A stretch of 64,000 bases of DNA from Prorocentrum cordatum (GCA_963575745.1 CAUYUJ010014755.1:294877-358876), one strand, 5' to 3'; shown: positions 34,395 through 44,599, numbered from the stretch's first letter. The notes: generated by a model not told the origin, from the sequence alone. A program made the numbers and translations.

Positions 34395-34510
34395 CGCGCG
34401 TAAGCTGCCCGCGTGCGGTCGCGCGCGAGCGCCCTCGTCCCCAGTGTGGCGCGCTGCGCTGGCGGCCTGCGCACGCCGCGGCGCAAGGTCGCTATGCCAT
34501 CTTGCACACG
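34395..34510 (+). repeat. Dispersed GCGTAAGGTCGCGC repeat, copy 2
   Basis: TTCGCGCGTAAGCTGCCCGC, GAGCGCCCTCGTCCCCAGTG and AAGGTCGCTATGCCATCTTG align with copies at 31885 and 36005. Confidence 0.75.
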
Positions 34511-34689
34511 ACACGGTTTTGCTTCGCCGCCCACTCGGCTATCCCGTTTTGTCCTGCTCATCCCCTCGCGGCGTGGCTCCCCAGAGGCCTGGACCCCCAG
34601 TCCGCCAGCAGGGGTGCGGAGAGAGATCGTCGCGCCCCGCGCCGGCGCGGCCTCTGTGTCCCGAGGGCTGCCCCTCTCGGGCCAGGGCG

Positions 34690-34930
34690 GCGCCACGGCG
34701 CGAAGACGTCCGTGCATCGGGGAGCGGCGACGCGCGAATTTGAGTGGCCTGGGAATCATGGGAAGAAAAGGTACCCATACCGCTACCCTTCCCTGGCTTG
34801 AGGCGCTCTCGGGCCTCCTGCGAGGCCTTCGTCGCCACCGCTGGATTCGCCTCGGAATCCCTGTCAGAACGCACCCCGGGAGAGGTCCACGGAGTAACGG
34901 TATCGATCCTTTTTGGCATCCCCAGAACGC
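34690..34930 (+). repeat. Dispersed repeat shared with 59145-59370, copy 1
   Basis: GGTACCCATACCGCTACCCT, TCGTCGCCACCGCTGGATTC and GAACGCACCCC occur in the same order and spacing in both copies (about 34768-34880 and 59198-59310). Orientation is the same. In translation both copies give RHRWIRL and RTHP, so a coding origin is possible, but no longer protein is conserved. Confidence 0.75.
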
Positions 34931-35095
34931 CTTTCCCAAAGACTGGGGTTGTTTCATGAGTCGTTTCGCGACAGCCCTGGGGCCCAGTCCAGGGCAACGG
35001 TAAGGGGGGGATGCGTGGGCCTCCAGATCGCCCATGGATCGCCGAGAGGGGCCTCGTAGCCCAACCCGCCCAGGAACGTGCGGATTCGTCGGGGG

Positions 35096-35121
35096 CCCAT
35101 CGCCGACCTATCGGCGATGGG
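35096..35121. other. Perfect 11-bp hairpin
   Basis: CCCATCGCCGA and TCGGCGATGGG flank a four-base CCTA loop, followed by a third half copy (TCGCCGATGCC). No T-run follows, and there is no adjacent gene. Role unknown. Confidence 0.6.
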
Positions 35122-36004
35122 TCGCCGATGCCAGCTGGATGTTTGCCCGAACGTCCCCCCTCGCCCAGGCGAAGGCCTCCCGTGTGGGCCGCAGGCGTGG
35201 CCCCAGGAGAGGAACATCGACCCAGACATGAGGAACAGCATCTTTCCATGAAGATCGGCGAGAATGTTGGACATGCAGGGGAAGACGGAACTCAAGAACA
35301 GATGGAAAACTATGTGAGTTCTTGGAATTCGTATATAGTATATATGCGTCTCCCTGGGCTCCTTTACTGACCCCCTCGCCCCGCGCCAAGGGGCGTCGCT
35401 TCGGGCCACGCGACGGGCGCGGGCAGGGCAGAGCGCGCCGCGCGCGCGGGGCGGGGAGCTGGGGAGGATCTGGCAGGGAGCGGCCCCGAAGCCCTGACCG
35501 TTGGTTGCCCTGACCTGTGCCCCCAGCGCATGGAGCGTGCTGTCTCAAGGGGGGCCCGGTGCGGCGGCCTTCCTCGGGGCCGCCCCGTCGCCGGCCGACA
35601 GGGCCTCGCCCGCGCGGCGCTGGCCTCGGCGCCACGCGGCGCGGCCGAGGAGGAGGCGGGCAGGACGCCGCCGCCGCCGCTCTCGCCGTCGTCGCTGGAG
35701 TGGGGGCGAGGGAGGGAGGAGCGAGGGAGGGAGGGATAGGGAGGGGGCGGCCATTATTCCTCCTCTTTGTTTCCCTCCTCTTTCTCTCCACTGGTCTTCC
35801 CCATCCTCCTCGTGCTGCACGCTGCATTTCGAGCCTCGGGCCGACCAGACTGATTAGCCACAATGGGCCCGCAGATCGTGTCCTCCCCTCCGGAAGACGG
35901 GGGGGAGTGTCGTCCGCTCCCCGTTGATTCTTCGCTCCTGTCCTTCTAACGCGTCGTCTGTCAGCTGAGCGACGTAAAACAATGGGGTCGTTTTCACCGA
36001 TCTT
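35122..36004. other. No gene seen
   Basis: GC-rich sequence, including a purine-rich stretch near 35700-35750 and a pyrimidine-rich one at 35760-35800. No supported gene. Confidence 0.5.
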
Positions 36005-36120
36005 GGCGCGTAAGTTGTCCGCGTAAGGTCGCGCAGAAGCGCCCTCGTTTTCAATGTGGCGTGCGGCGCTGGTGGCCTGCCTGAACCGACGCATAATGTC
36101 GCTATGCCATCTCGCGTAAG
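36005..36120 (+). repeat. Dispersed GCGTAAGGTCGCGC repeat, copy 3
   Basis: GGCGCGTAAGTTGTCCGCGT, AAGCGCCCTCG, TGTCGCTATGCCATCTCGCG align with the two earlier copies; it is the best-preserved match to copy 2. Confidence 0.75.
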
Positions 36121-36514
36121 CCCTGTTTTCTTTCGTCGCTCAGTTGTTGCTGCACCAGTTCACAGGTCCTACGGAGAGCGCCATCTTGGCTGCGTGCCAG
36201 ACAGAGGATTGTTTTTTTCTTTTTCCGAGCAGGGCGGCATTGCCGACAGCAGGTGCCGCCCACCGAAATGGCAGCCATCGCCACTCAGAGAGATCAAAGC
36301 AGTACAGCTCCGCAGCAGAGCAATGCAGCACCAATCACGGATGCGACGCCAGAGCTCCAGGAATTCGATTTGTTCCGATCCCCGTCCTGCTCCTTCTCAT
36401 CTCTTTCCGCATCCCCCTCCTCATGGCCTTGCCCCCTAGTTGAGCGCAGCCCTACCGCAGCAGGGCCAGGAACCTGCGTTTTATTCTGGGCCGATGACGG
36501 CCGTAATCTGGGGG

Positions 36515-37160
36515 GGGGAGGGGGCCGATGACGTCACGTTTCGCGCCGGCGCCGTCTGGGAATGCCTAGGAATGGCCGAGGACGGGTAGCAGTAGCATGT
36601 AAGTGGCGATTTGCAGCACAACGCCTGTGTACAACACAGTGTCTGCGTGCACCACAGCGCCTGTGTACACCACCGCTTATGTACACCACAGCTGCCGCGT
36701 GCAACGCACCGCCAGTGTGTGCCACAGTGCCTGCGTGCACCATAGCGCTTGTGTGCACCACAGCGCCTGCGTACACCATATCAGCCGTGCGCAACACAGC
36801 ACCAACGGACACCACAGTGCCCGCGTGCACCACAGCGCCTGTGTACACCACGGCGCCTGTGTGCACCACAGCAGCCGTGCGCAACAGCGCACCATTGTTT
36901 TGTATAGATGTTTGACGGAATCTTTATGACAAAATGGAGCGCCTGTGGATTCCATCGAAAACAGTTGTCGGATATGGGATTTGGAAAGGAATTCTTATGG
37001 AAAAAGGAGCCTTGCTGGAATCTACGAGTCCTCCCGAGTCCTCCCGCATCATCCTAACTCCTCCCATCTAAGACCACAGGGCTCCCGCAGAATATGCCGT
37101 CGGAAAATCCTTAGGCATTCCCGGACGCCGCCGGCGCCGAACGTGGCGTCATTTGGGGGG
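36515..37160 (-). mobile_element. Minisatellite bracketed by about 50-bp inverted repeats
   Basis: The left arm (36515-36575: G-run, GATGACGTCACGTTTCGCGC, CGGCGCCGTCTGGGAATGCC, TAGG) and the right arm (37095-37160, the reverse complement with about ten changes) bracket 620 bp. The interior holds GTGCACCACAGCGCCTGTGT units (36610-36900), the inverse of the array at 12511-13860, whose right edge carries the same terminus (13866-13890). No protein is encoded, so it would be non-autonomous. Mobility is inferred, and no target duplication was identified. Confidence 0.55.
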
Positions 37161-38227
37161 GGGGGGGGGCTTGGGCCGATAAAAAACATGTTCCAGACTG
37201 GGGCTCATTCGCTCCCTCCTCATGGTCATCATTCCCATTTTATTACGTTGGACAAACTTAGGCTGTTTAGCTGGAGCGTTCGTGCGTGAAGAGAAGCAAC
37301 ATTGGCCGACCCGACCTAGGACAAGCGAACAACATTTCCGCGTCGGACAGCAGCAGATACAGTAATGCAGAGAAAAGTGAAAATCATGTGTCCCAGCAGG
37401 GCATCTATAGTAACCTATCCCGCGGCAGTGCAAAGTAGGGAGGAGGGCACAACTATACAACATACAACACAATCATGAGGAATACAGTGGGGACGCGCAT
37501 CACGAAACCATATGCAGTCGGGGTACTGTGGGTTTCTTCGCTCCGCGCGCTGCGCGGTGACTTCACGCGGCCGTCGAAGAATATGCTACGTTCAGGGTGC
37601 CTTGGGCTTCTCCCCAGTCGCACCTCTCTCGCGGGTCTTCAGGACTGGGTTTCCTGCGGGGTTCTTTTGGGGCCGCGTCCGCACTGTACACCCTTCCCCC
37701 CCCCCCCCCTCCTTTCCAGCCTGCTCCTCCATCTTCCTCCCCCTGCTCTCCTGGCCCCACCCCTGCAGGACACTGCTGCCGCCCTCCAGCGGCGGCGTCG
37801 ACACGAAGGAGAGTTTCCTGCTTCCTCCTAGATATCGCTCCCGAGCCTGGGCGGGGGGTGGACGGCTCTGCTACAGTCGCCAGCCCAGCCCGACGCCGGC
37901 TCCTGCACCTCCCACGTCCCTCCCTCTCGCCCTCTTCTCCCTCGGCCCCGTCACCCTCCCCAGACCCCCTCGAATCACGAAAAAGTCACGGCGGCGGGAT
38001 TTCGCTGTTTTCGATATCCGTGAGCCTTTACCAGGCCTCGGGACCGGCAAAAAACGATTCAGATTGAGAATCGGGTCCCGGGGATTGGGTCGAGACCTCT
38101 GGGGCTCAAGGTTATGAAAAAAACATGACGTCGGGGGTATGGGTCTCGAGAGTGCAAAAGCCACATATCCATACCTAAACGACCACCCTTCGGGTGATAA
38201 GGAGGTTCGGGGGGGGGAGGAACCAAC
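37161..38227. other. No gene seen
   Basis: Poly-C stretch near 37700 and mixed sequence. ORFs up to 200 codons lack motifs and repeat partners. Confidence 0.5.
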
Positions 38228-38410
38228 GTCTCACTCGATCGGTCTCACTATCGATCTCACTATCGATCTCACTATCGGTCTCGCTCGATCGATCTCACTC
38301 GATCTATCTCACAATCGATCTCACTCGATCTATTTCATTCGATCGATATGACTATCGATCTCGCAATCGATCTCACTATCGGTATCACCATCGGTATCAC
38401 AATCGATCTC
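38228..38410. repeat. TCTCACTATCGA 12-bp tandem repeat
   Basis: About fourteen degenerate copies of TCTCACTATCGA/TCTCACTCGATC. Confidence 0.9.
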
Positions 38411-38439
38411 ACATTCAACGTCATCATCAACATCATCAT

Positions 38440-38457
38440 CGTCATCAACGTCATCAA
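38440..38457 (+). repeat. Left target-site duplication of retrogene
   Basis: CGTCATCAACGTCATCAA is identical to 40621-40638. It abuts the spliced-leader relic. Surrounding sequence is CAT/CAA-rich, as is the sequence after the right copy, consistent with insertion into a microsatellite. Confidence 0.7.
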
Positions 38458-38479
38458 TCCGTAGCCATTTGGGCTCAAG
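38458..38479 (+). other. Spliced-leader (DinoSL) relic of the retrogene
   Basis: All 22 bases match the dinoflagellate spliced leader (with T at its variable first base) except one T to G in the central T-run. It ends in GGGCTCAAG and is directly preceded by the 18-bp duplication. It lies 229 nt upstream of the ATG at 38709. This placement is expected at the 5' end of a reverse-transcribed, trans-spliced mRNA. Confidence 0.85.
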
Positions 38480-38612
38480 AGCCAGCCGCGGCCCGCGCGT
38501 CCGTGCCCCATGGTGTCTGCTGGCCGTGCCCCTCGGCGCACGGCGTCTGTGTCCCAGTGGGCGTGATGTACGTGCTCCTCGGTGCTACGTGATTGATGCC
38601 GACTTCCGTTAC

Positions 38613-38630
38613 CCCCCTGGCGCCAGGGGG
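38613..38630. other. Perfect 18-bp palindrome in the retrogene leader
   Basis: CCCCCTGGCGCCAGGGGG reads the same on both strands. It lies in the 5' leader inferred between the SL relic and the ATG. It could fold in RNA or bind a dimeric factor; no function is known. Confidence 0.5.
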
Positions 38631-38708
38631 TGCTAAGGCTGCTGATCGGAGAGCGGTTATTTTTCTCTTGGTGCTCTGCGATGCCTTGGGAAAACTGCTA
38701 AGGTTGGT

Positions 38709-40652
38709 ATGCATAATTCAGTACACTTCGCCCAGGCTGCACTCAGTCTTGTTGCTCTTGGACATGAATTGGACCACGGTCTGGTCGCGCCTTCGATTGA
38801 CTTCCCCATGCAACGTCGTATGCACGACATCGCGCAGTCTTCGAGTTTGCAGCGCTCTCTGGAGCTTGCGCATGGTATCCCTCATTGTAGGTCGCTGCAC
38901 GGTATGCTGGACATGGCGCAGGAGCGTGGTGTTTTCTCTCACGCGGCTTGGGCTCGGATGGGCATGATGCGGATGCGAGGTAGCAGTGCGCGGCATCGGC
39001 GCTGGAAGATTCCCCCTAGCACAGCTGTGGTGATTCGGATTTTTGACCATATTGATCCTGCCGATGTTGTTGGTGGAAAGTTGAATCCTCATGCTGCCGA
39101 GTTTGTGCCGGCTGCTCCAGTTCCTTTTCGTCTCCCTCCCCGTGCAGGTGATGCGGCGGACATACTCCTTAGAGAATTGTGCGGTGGACCGCTGGAGGCT
39201 GGGGTGGTGGGTGACGATGGTTCTGAGGAAGATGAGGATTCGGACCGCCCGCGTGATGACCCACAGGAGGATATCATCGATTCGATGCACTATGAATTTG
39301 GAGACGAACCCTACGAAGCCACCAGCGACCCCGCGAACGACGCAATCGACATGGTGCACTACGATTGCGGCGATGAGCCTTTTGAGACGGACGATGGTTG
39401 GGACGCGCTTGAAGGCACATTGCTACCATCTGATGCCGACTACGACGCGGTGCTTTTTGGCGGCTCTGATCGGGAAGATGGAGGCCCCGAGGTCCCGAGG
39501 CAAGATGGAGAGGCTGATGGGGGACTTCGAAAACCCATTCGCGATAGTGTTCCTGGTGCTGTTTTGCGTTCTGGGTGGGAAGACAGCGATCCTGCTCTTG
39601 CAGGAAGAACGGCGATTATGGATTATATTATTCGCGCCTCCTTTTCTGACACTGTCTATGTTGGCGCGGGCGGTCCAGATGAGACACATCTCTTTGCTGA
39701 TTTCGTCACTGGCACGGCTGAGGCTCTTCTCAACGATGCAGTTGCTCCTGGGAGTGGGAGTGGGGAAGATGGAGGCCCCGAGGTTCTGAGGCATTCCGCT
39801 GAAGCCGATGAGGGACTTCGAAAATCCATTCGCGCCGATGCTCAAGATGATATTGGTGCTCTCTCTGACGACGTTGTGGCCCCTCTGTGTCAGTATGGGG
39901 AAAGTGGAGGCCCCGAGGTCCTGAGGCACGGAGCCGCCGATGATGGACTTCGAAAACCCATTCGTGGTGCTGTTCCTGGCGGTCCTCGGTATAGTGCATA
40001 TGCAATATCTGATTCTGCACTCGTCGGGGAGTACATGTCGGATATGACCTCCTTGGTTGCTCTTGTTACTGGCTTGGTCGAGTCCGCGTCTGCCGATACT
40101 GCGGTCTCTGTGGGCTTGACATGCGAAGATGGGGGCCCCGAAGTCTGCGTGGCACCAATCCGCGCCCCTCTCTCTGACGACGCTGTGGCTCCGCTGTGTC
40201 AGCACGGGGAAGATGGAGGCCCCGAGGTCCTGAGGCACGGAGCCGCCGATGATGGACTTCGAAAACCCATGTGTGCGAGTGCGTCTGCTCCAGACCCTCT
40301 TCGTGTGGACAGTGACTCCGAGACTGCGATTGCGGATGACGACGACATTGCTGAATTCGTGCGTTCTTGGATTGCTGCGCGGGACCCGAGCTGCCTCTCG
40401 CTCCGACTCGCCCTGCAGGCAGCTACTCGCTGGTTCGGCCCACTCGGCCGTGCCTGCAAAGATCGGATTCGCACTGTGGCTCTCGACGTCATGGTTGAGA
40501 TGCTCCCAGTGGACTCGCCGAGCCCAGCGGCGGAGCCAGGCCCTGCGAAGAGGCGGCGCGGAGCGGCGGGGGCCCGCCCCAAAGGCTGGAGGGGAACAAA
40601 AAACAAAAAAACAAAAAAAACGTCATCAACGTCATCAACATCATCATCATAA
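38709..40652 (+). CDS. Retroposed intronless gene, repeat-containing acidic protein, unrecognised
   Basis: A 647-residue ORF; the first ATG follows an in-frame TGA at 38643. I do not recognise a family. Residues 1-110 are helical-looking and histidine/methionine-rich (GHELDHGLVAPSIDFPMQRR). The middle is strongly acidic. It holds a pair (SMHYEFGDEPYE near 200, MVHYDCGDEPFE near 222) and a repeated module, DGGPEVLRHGAADDGLRKPI, with full or partial copies near residues 256, 354, 398, 474 and 501, often preceded by LSDDAVAPLCQ. Residues 560-610 look like a folded helical segment (LSLRLALQAATRWFGPLGRA). A basic tail (614-637, KRRRGAAGARPKGWRG) suggests nuclear or nucleic-acid contact. The last ten residues, TSSTSSTSSS, are read from the 3' target duplication and microsatellite, so the stop codon is not original. 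SL relic, A-tract and target duplication mark it as a retrocopy; the open frame suggests youth or selection. Confidence 0.7.
   Translation: MHNSVHFAQAALSLVALGHELDHGLVAPSIDFPMQRRMHDIAQSSSLQRSLELAHGIPHCRSLHGMLDMAQERGVFSHAAWARMGMMRMRGSSARHRRWKIPPSTAVVIRIFDHIDPADVVGGKLNPHAAEFVPAAPVPFRLPPRAGDAADILLRELCGGPLEAGVVGDDGSEEDEDSDRPRDDPQEDIIDSMHYEFGDEPYEATSDPANDAIDMVHYDCGDEPFETDDGWDALEGTLLPSDADYDAVLFGGSDREDGGPEVPRQDGEADGGLRKPIRDSVPGAVLRSGWEDSDPALAGRTAIMDYIIRASFSDTVYVGAGGPDETHLFADFVTGTAEALLNDAVAPGSGSGEDGGPEVLRHSAEADEGLRKSIRADAQDDIGALSDDVVAPLCQYGESGGPEVLRHGAADDGLRKPIRGAVPGGPRYSAYAISDSALVGEYMSDMTSLVALVTGLVESASADTAVSVGLTCEDGGPEVCVAPIRAPLSDDAVAPLCQHGEDGGPEVLRHGAADDGLRKPMCASASAPDPLRVDSDSETAIADDDDIAEFVRSWIAARDPSCLSLRLALQAATRWFGPLGRACKDRIRTVALDVMVEMLPVDSPSPAAEPGPAKRRRGAAGARPKGWRGTKNKKTKKTSSTSSTSSS
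40598..40620 (+). other. A-rich tract, probable poly(A) remnant
   Basis: Runs of six, seven and eight A separated by single C. It lies directly before the right copy of the 18-bp duplication, where a poly(A) tail should be. The ORF reads through it as lysines. The C interruptions leave open that part of it was already in the parent mRNA. Confidence 0.6.
40621..40638 (+). repeat. Right target-site duplication of retrogene
   Basis: CGTCATCAACGTCATCAA, identical to 38440-38457, immediately after the A-rich tract. The two copies are 2.2 kb apart. Confidence 0.7.
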
Positions 40653-41470
40653 CCTCATCCCCATCATCATCACCATCATCATCATCATCAGCGGGACACC
40701 ATCATCGTCACCATCATCATCATCATCATCACACACATCATCATCATCACCATCATCATCTTCATCTTCATCATCAGCATCGGGAAACCATCATCACCAC
40801 CAGCATCACCGTTACACCAACATCAGCATCATCAGCATCACCATCATCATCTCACCATCTTGAACAACATCAACAATATCATCATCACCGGGACACCACC
40901 ATCATCAGCATTATCATCATCAACATCATCATCATCGGGACACCACCATCATCAACATCAGCATCATCACCATCTTCGGGCCACCATCATCAAAATCAAT
41001 CATCACCTCATCGTCATCATCATCATCGGGACGCCACCATCATCATCATCATCAACATAATCATCATCATTGGGACACCAGCTTCATCATCACCATCATC
41101 ATCAACAGCATCATCTTCATCAACCTCATCATTGTCAGCATCATCATCATCGGGACACCATCATCATTCTATCATTGTCCCATCTTCAGCATCATCATGA
41201 TCATCAACACCATCATCATCATCATCATCAACATCGGGACACCATCATCATCATCAGCAACATCATCATCAACATCGTCATCATCCTGACACCATCATCA
41301 TTATCACCACCATCACCAGGATCATCAGCAACATCGTCAGTATCATCATCATCTTTATCACCGTCGGGACACCATCATCATCACCACTATCAGCATCATC
41401 AACATCATCGACATCATCATCACCACCACCATCATCATCATCATCATCGTCATCATCATCATCACCGGGA
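40639..41470 (+). repeat. (CAT)n microsatellite with CGGGACACC interruptions
   Basis: About 830 bases of CAT triplets with CAC, CAG and CAA variants, punctuated by CGGGACACCA about every 60-100 bases. It continues the repeat interrupted at 38457. Confidence 0.95.
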
Positions 41471-41725
41471 CACCGACGGGACACCCGCGGGACACCGGCG
41501 GGACACCGCGCGCCACCGGCCCGGGGAGATGAAACATTTGGTCCGGCCACGCCTGAGCCGGAGGCGAGTCATCGGCGGGACACCGCGCGCCACTGGCCCC
41601 CGGAGAGGAAACATTTGGTCCAGCCGCGCCTCAGCCGGAGGCGGGACGCCGGCGGGACACCGAGCGCCACCGGTCCCCGGAGAGGAAACATTTGGTCCGG
41701 CCGCGCCTCAGCCGGAGGAGACTTT
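41471..41725 (+). repeat. 77-bp minisatellite, three copies
   Basis: GAAACATTTGGTCCGGCC recurs at about 41531, 41607 and 41684, each followed by GCCTGAGCCGGAGGCG or close variants and GGCGGGACACCG. It grows out of the GGGACACC interruptions of the preceding microsatellite. Confidence 0.9.
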
Positions 41726-41956
41726 CTTCTCGCCCGCCCACGCAGCTTCGCCTCGCCCGCACGCACGGCACGCACGAACACGAAACCGAAACTGATTTCC
41801 CGGTAGTGGGGCTCTCCGTTCCACTTCGACCTCACCCCCTCACCTCCGACACTTTCGGAGGTCCACGTAGGTTTCTCGGATCGGCGGTGGGCTCCCCCAC
41901 GCTCCCTTCTGCGCGCGAAGCGCGCGCAAGGGGCGTCGCCAGGGGTCGCCGCCAAG

Positions 41957-41995
41957 AGGGTCCAGAGTAGATCCAAGAACTCCGCGCGGACCTCT
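41957..41995 (+). repeat. Solo copy of the TCCGCGCGGA motif
   Basis: GTCCAGAGTAGATCCAAGAA then CTCCGCGCGGACCTCTGA resembles the right arm at 46710-46747 and a fourth site at 55245-55280. The centre TCCGCGCGGA is palindromic. Confidence 0.55.
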
Positions 41996-42715
41996 GAAAG
42001 CACTTGTTTATGTTTGTGCGTTTTTTCGTTCCTCTACCCTCGGCGCCCTACTTCTCCTCGTCGTCCTCCTCCTCGTCCTCCTCCTCCCTCACACTGATAT
42101 GAAGCAATCCCACAGTGGCCGCCACATCGCCATGGCTCAGGGACATCCCTGTCCCGGGTGTAGCTGATGATGTGCATCCCGGATCTCGTTTTTAGATTCA
42201 GCTTCCCTCTCGGCTAGCGCCTGCTTTGGCAAACAGAGTCGTCTGAATTGAGACACGCGCATGCGTTCTTCCATCTTGCAACGCTCAACAGGCGCGCGCG
42301 AGGGTCGGGGGGCGGGCCCGCCCCTGCCAACAGGGTCACCACCCCTCTGCGCCCCTTCTCCACAGAGGGGGCCGCCAGGGGGGGGGGGCATTCTGACTGG
42401 GGGGGAGCTTGCCTCCCCCCCCCCCCCCGGGGACCTCGCCACGTCGCGGGACCCCCCCCTCCCGGCGGGGATGGGAGCAAAGGGAAAGGGTCTCTGCTCG
42501 ATTCAAGAAGCATGGTGTTGCTGTTTCACGTCGCTTTGCCTGCGCGCTTGAGGGGGCCACGGGGAAAAAGGGAGTGGCGACCGCGAGGATGACGAACGAG
42601 AGAGCGTCTTCCACACGACGACCGGGTTTGCGGATTCCCAGCCCTCCTATGTGTTGGATTTTCGTTTTGCATAGAGCATTGCGCGCGCGTATTCCTCATG
42701 CCCTCTCTGGCCTCC
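41996..42715. other. No gene seen; G/C homopolymers
   Basis: Homopolymer runs (G10 near 42380, C12 near 42417) and (CCT)n near 42060-42090. ORFs here lack motifs. Confidence 0.5.
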
Positions 42716-42719
42716 TCTC

Positions 42720-43200
42720 CCTGCGTCCTGTGCGCTCCCTCCGGAGGCTGCAAACTGCGCAACTGTTGCCATGGACTCCAAGCAGGCGCGGCGTAGTGCA
42801 GGGCAGCGCAGATCACTTCGAGACCTCGCGGTTCCGTCGGGGGCTGCGAATGGCGCAATTGTCGCCACGTTCGTGGGTTCCTGGGAAGCATAGCAAGGTA
42901 AGGGCAGCGCAGAGCCATTTGAGACCTCGCGGCTCCCTCGGGGCCTGCGGATGGCGCAATCGTCGTCATTTTCGTGGGTTCCTGGGAGGCACAGCAGAGG
43001 TGAGGGCAGCGCAGATCCATTTAAGACCTCTCGCGGTTCCGTCGGGAGCTGCGAATTGTCACGATTTTCTTTGGCTCCAGGCAGGCACGGCGGAGTGCAG
43101 GGCAGCGCAGATCCATTCAAACTGCGAACTGCGCAATTGTCGCTGCTGTCGTGGGCTCTTGGGAGGCACGGCGGAGTGCAGGGTAGCGCAGATCGTGCAT
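42720..43200 (+). repeat. About 100-bp minisatellite, five copies
   Basis: GGGCAGCGCAGATC-type blocks start at about 42801, 42902, 43004, 43100 and 43181. Each copy also carries GACCTCGCGGTTCC, GGCTGCGAATGGCGCAATTG and TGGGTTCCTGGGAGGCA, with increasing truncation to the right. Confidence 0.9.
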
Positions 43201-44590
43201 ATCTCGCAACGTGTTTTTCATGTATGGCACGTTCACACACACAGCCGCCCGCGTGGACAAGGGGTTGGGTAAGTTTCGGGCAACTTTGAAGATTCTTCGG
43301 ACGGGAGCGGATCCCGGGTCTCTAAATGCGCATTTTCCCGCAATGGAAATAGATAATTGCAGTATTTTGCATCATGGTTGTTCGCGGTTCATTTGTTGCG
43401 GTTGCGTCGCCGTCGGTCGGAATCGATCGGTTCGACGATTCGGTTTTTGCGCGGCTTTTGTGTCGTCGCGTCTTCTCGCTTGCTTCGGTTGATTCGGTTT
43501 CGCCGCGGGCGCCTCGCATGCGCCTCGTGCGTTGGGCGGAGGCGACGGGGTGAGCGGCCATTTGCGCCTCGCGGGCGGCCGCGGGCGCGTGGCGGGCGCT
43601 CCATGCGCGGTGGTTGGTCGTCGGTCTGCGTCGCGCGTCTTACGTCACTCACGCCACGAACGCAAACTTCATCACAGATTTTTATGTTCGCAGTTTGCAC
43701 CGCGTATCTCGCGCCATTCGCCCTGTCCCAGATAGCATGCACCACGGAGCAGTCAACGCAAACCAGCGCGCCACTCACACGAATTGACTTACACCTGTTA
43801 AGCGCCCCCCAGAACTCTGAGCCTGATGCGCCCGCTGGTTGTTCCCGCTTTGCTTTGTGCGCAAGAGGTTCAGGGGGAGCAGGGAACAAGTTCTCATACC
43901 TGGGAACAAATCCTTGGTTTTCGCAGCCAAGAAACATATGTCAGAGTTTCCTGGGTTTCGGCGGTTGGAGTCCGCTCTGTACTCGCTTCGGGCAACAGTG
44001 TTTCGAGGGGTCTGGCATCAATTTCTCTAGTCTCGCACCTTGTTTTTTGCTGGACCCCAGGGCAGGATCGCCTGGGCGCTCAAGACTATATTTCGAGGCC
44101 GCCCCAAGGAAAACTCGGTGGTACATAGTATGTTTGGTTGGGGTGCGTCGGGGCGGCGTTTCTCAGGCTTTGCGTTGGGTCGCGGCGGGGGTGGGAAGGA
44201 AGCTGAGCAGAGGAGGCTTGAACGAATCTTCGTTGATTGAACTACGATTCTTGTCCGCGCGGGCACGGTTCGATCGATTTCGACGGTTCGCGCCCGATCT
44301 GCGATTCGCGTTGAATGTTCCATTGCCGCCCAGGTCATTCTTCTTCAGGGGTCAATGTGAGGATCCAGCGCTGCCCTTCCCCGAGCTGCCCCCCCCCGTG
44401 TTCGTTCCCCCATGCCCCCCCCCATGGGCGCATGGTATATGAGACATCCGGATACTATCCCGACTGTTGTGCTTTTACGTTTTGGTCCGTGGTGTCTCGG
44501 TAGGTTGAGCTTGCGCCTCGCGCGCGTGGCCCCTCATCGGCGGAATGGCGCGGCCGCTCTGGCGACGGGCGCGGGGTTCTATACCTACCC
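43201..44590. other. No gene seen
   Basis: Contains GATTCG/CGATCG-rich patches near 43420-43500 and 44240-44320 and a C-run region at 44385-44430. Long arginine-rich ORFs show no domain. Confidence 0.5.
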
Positions 44591-44599
44591 ACAGCCATA

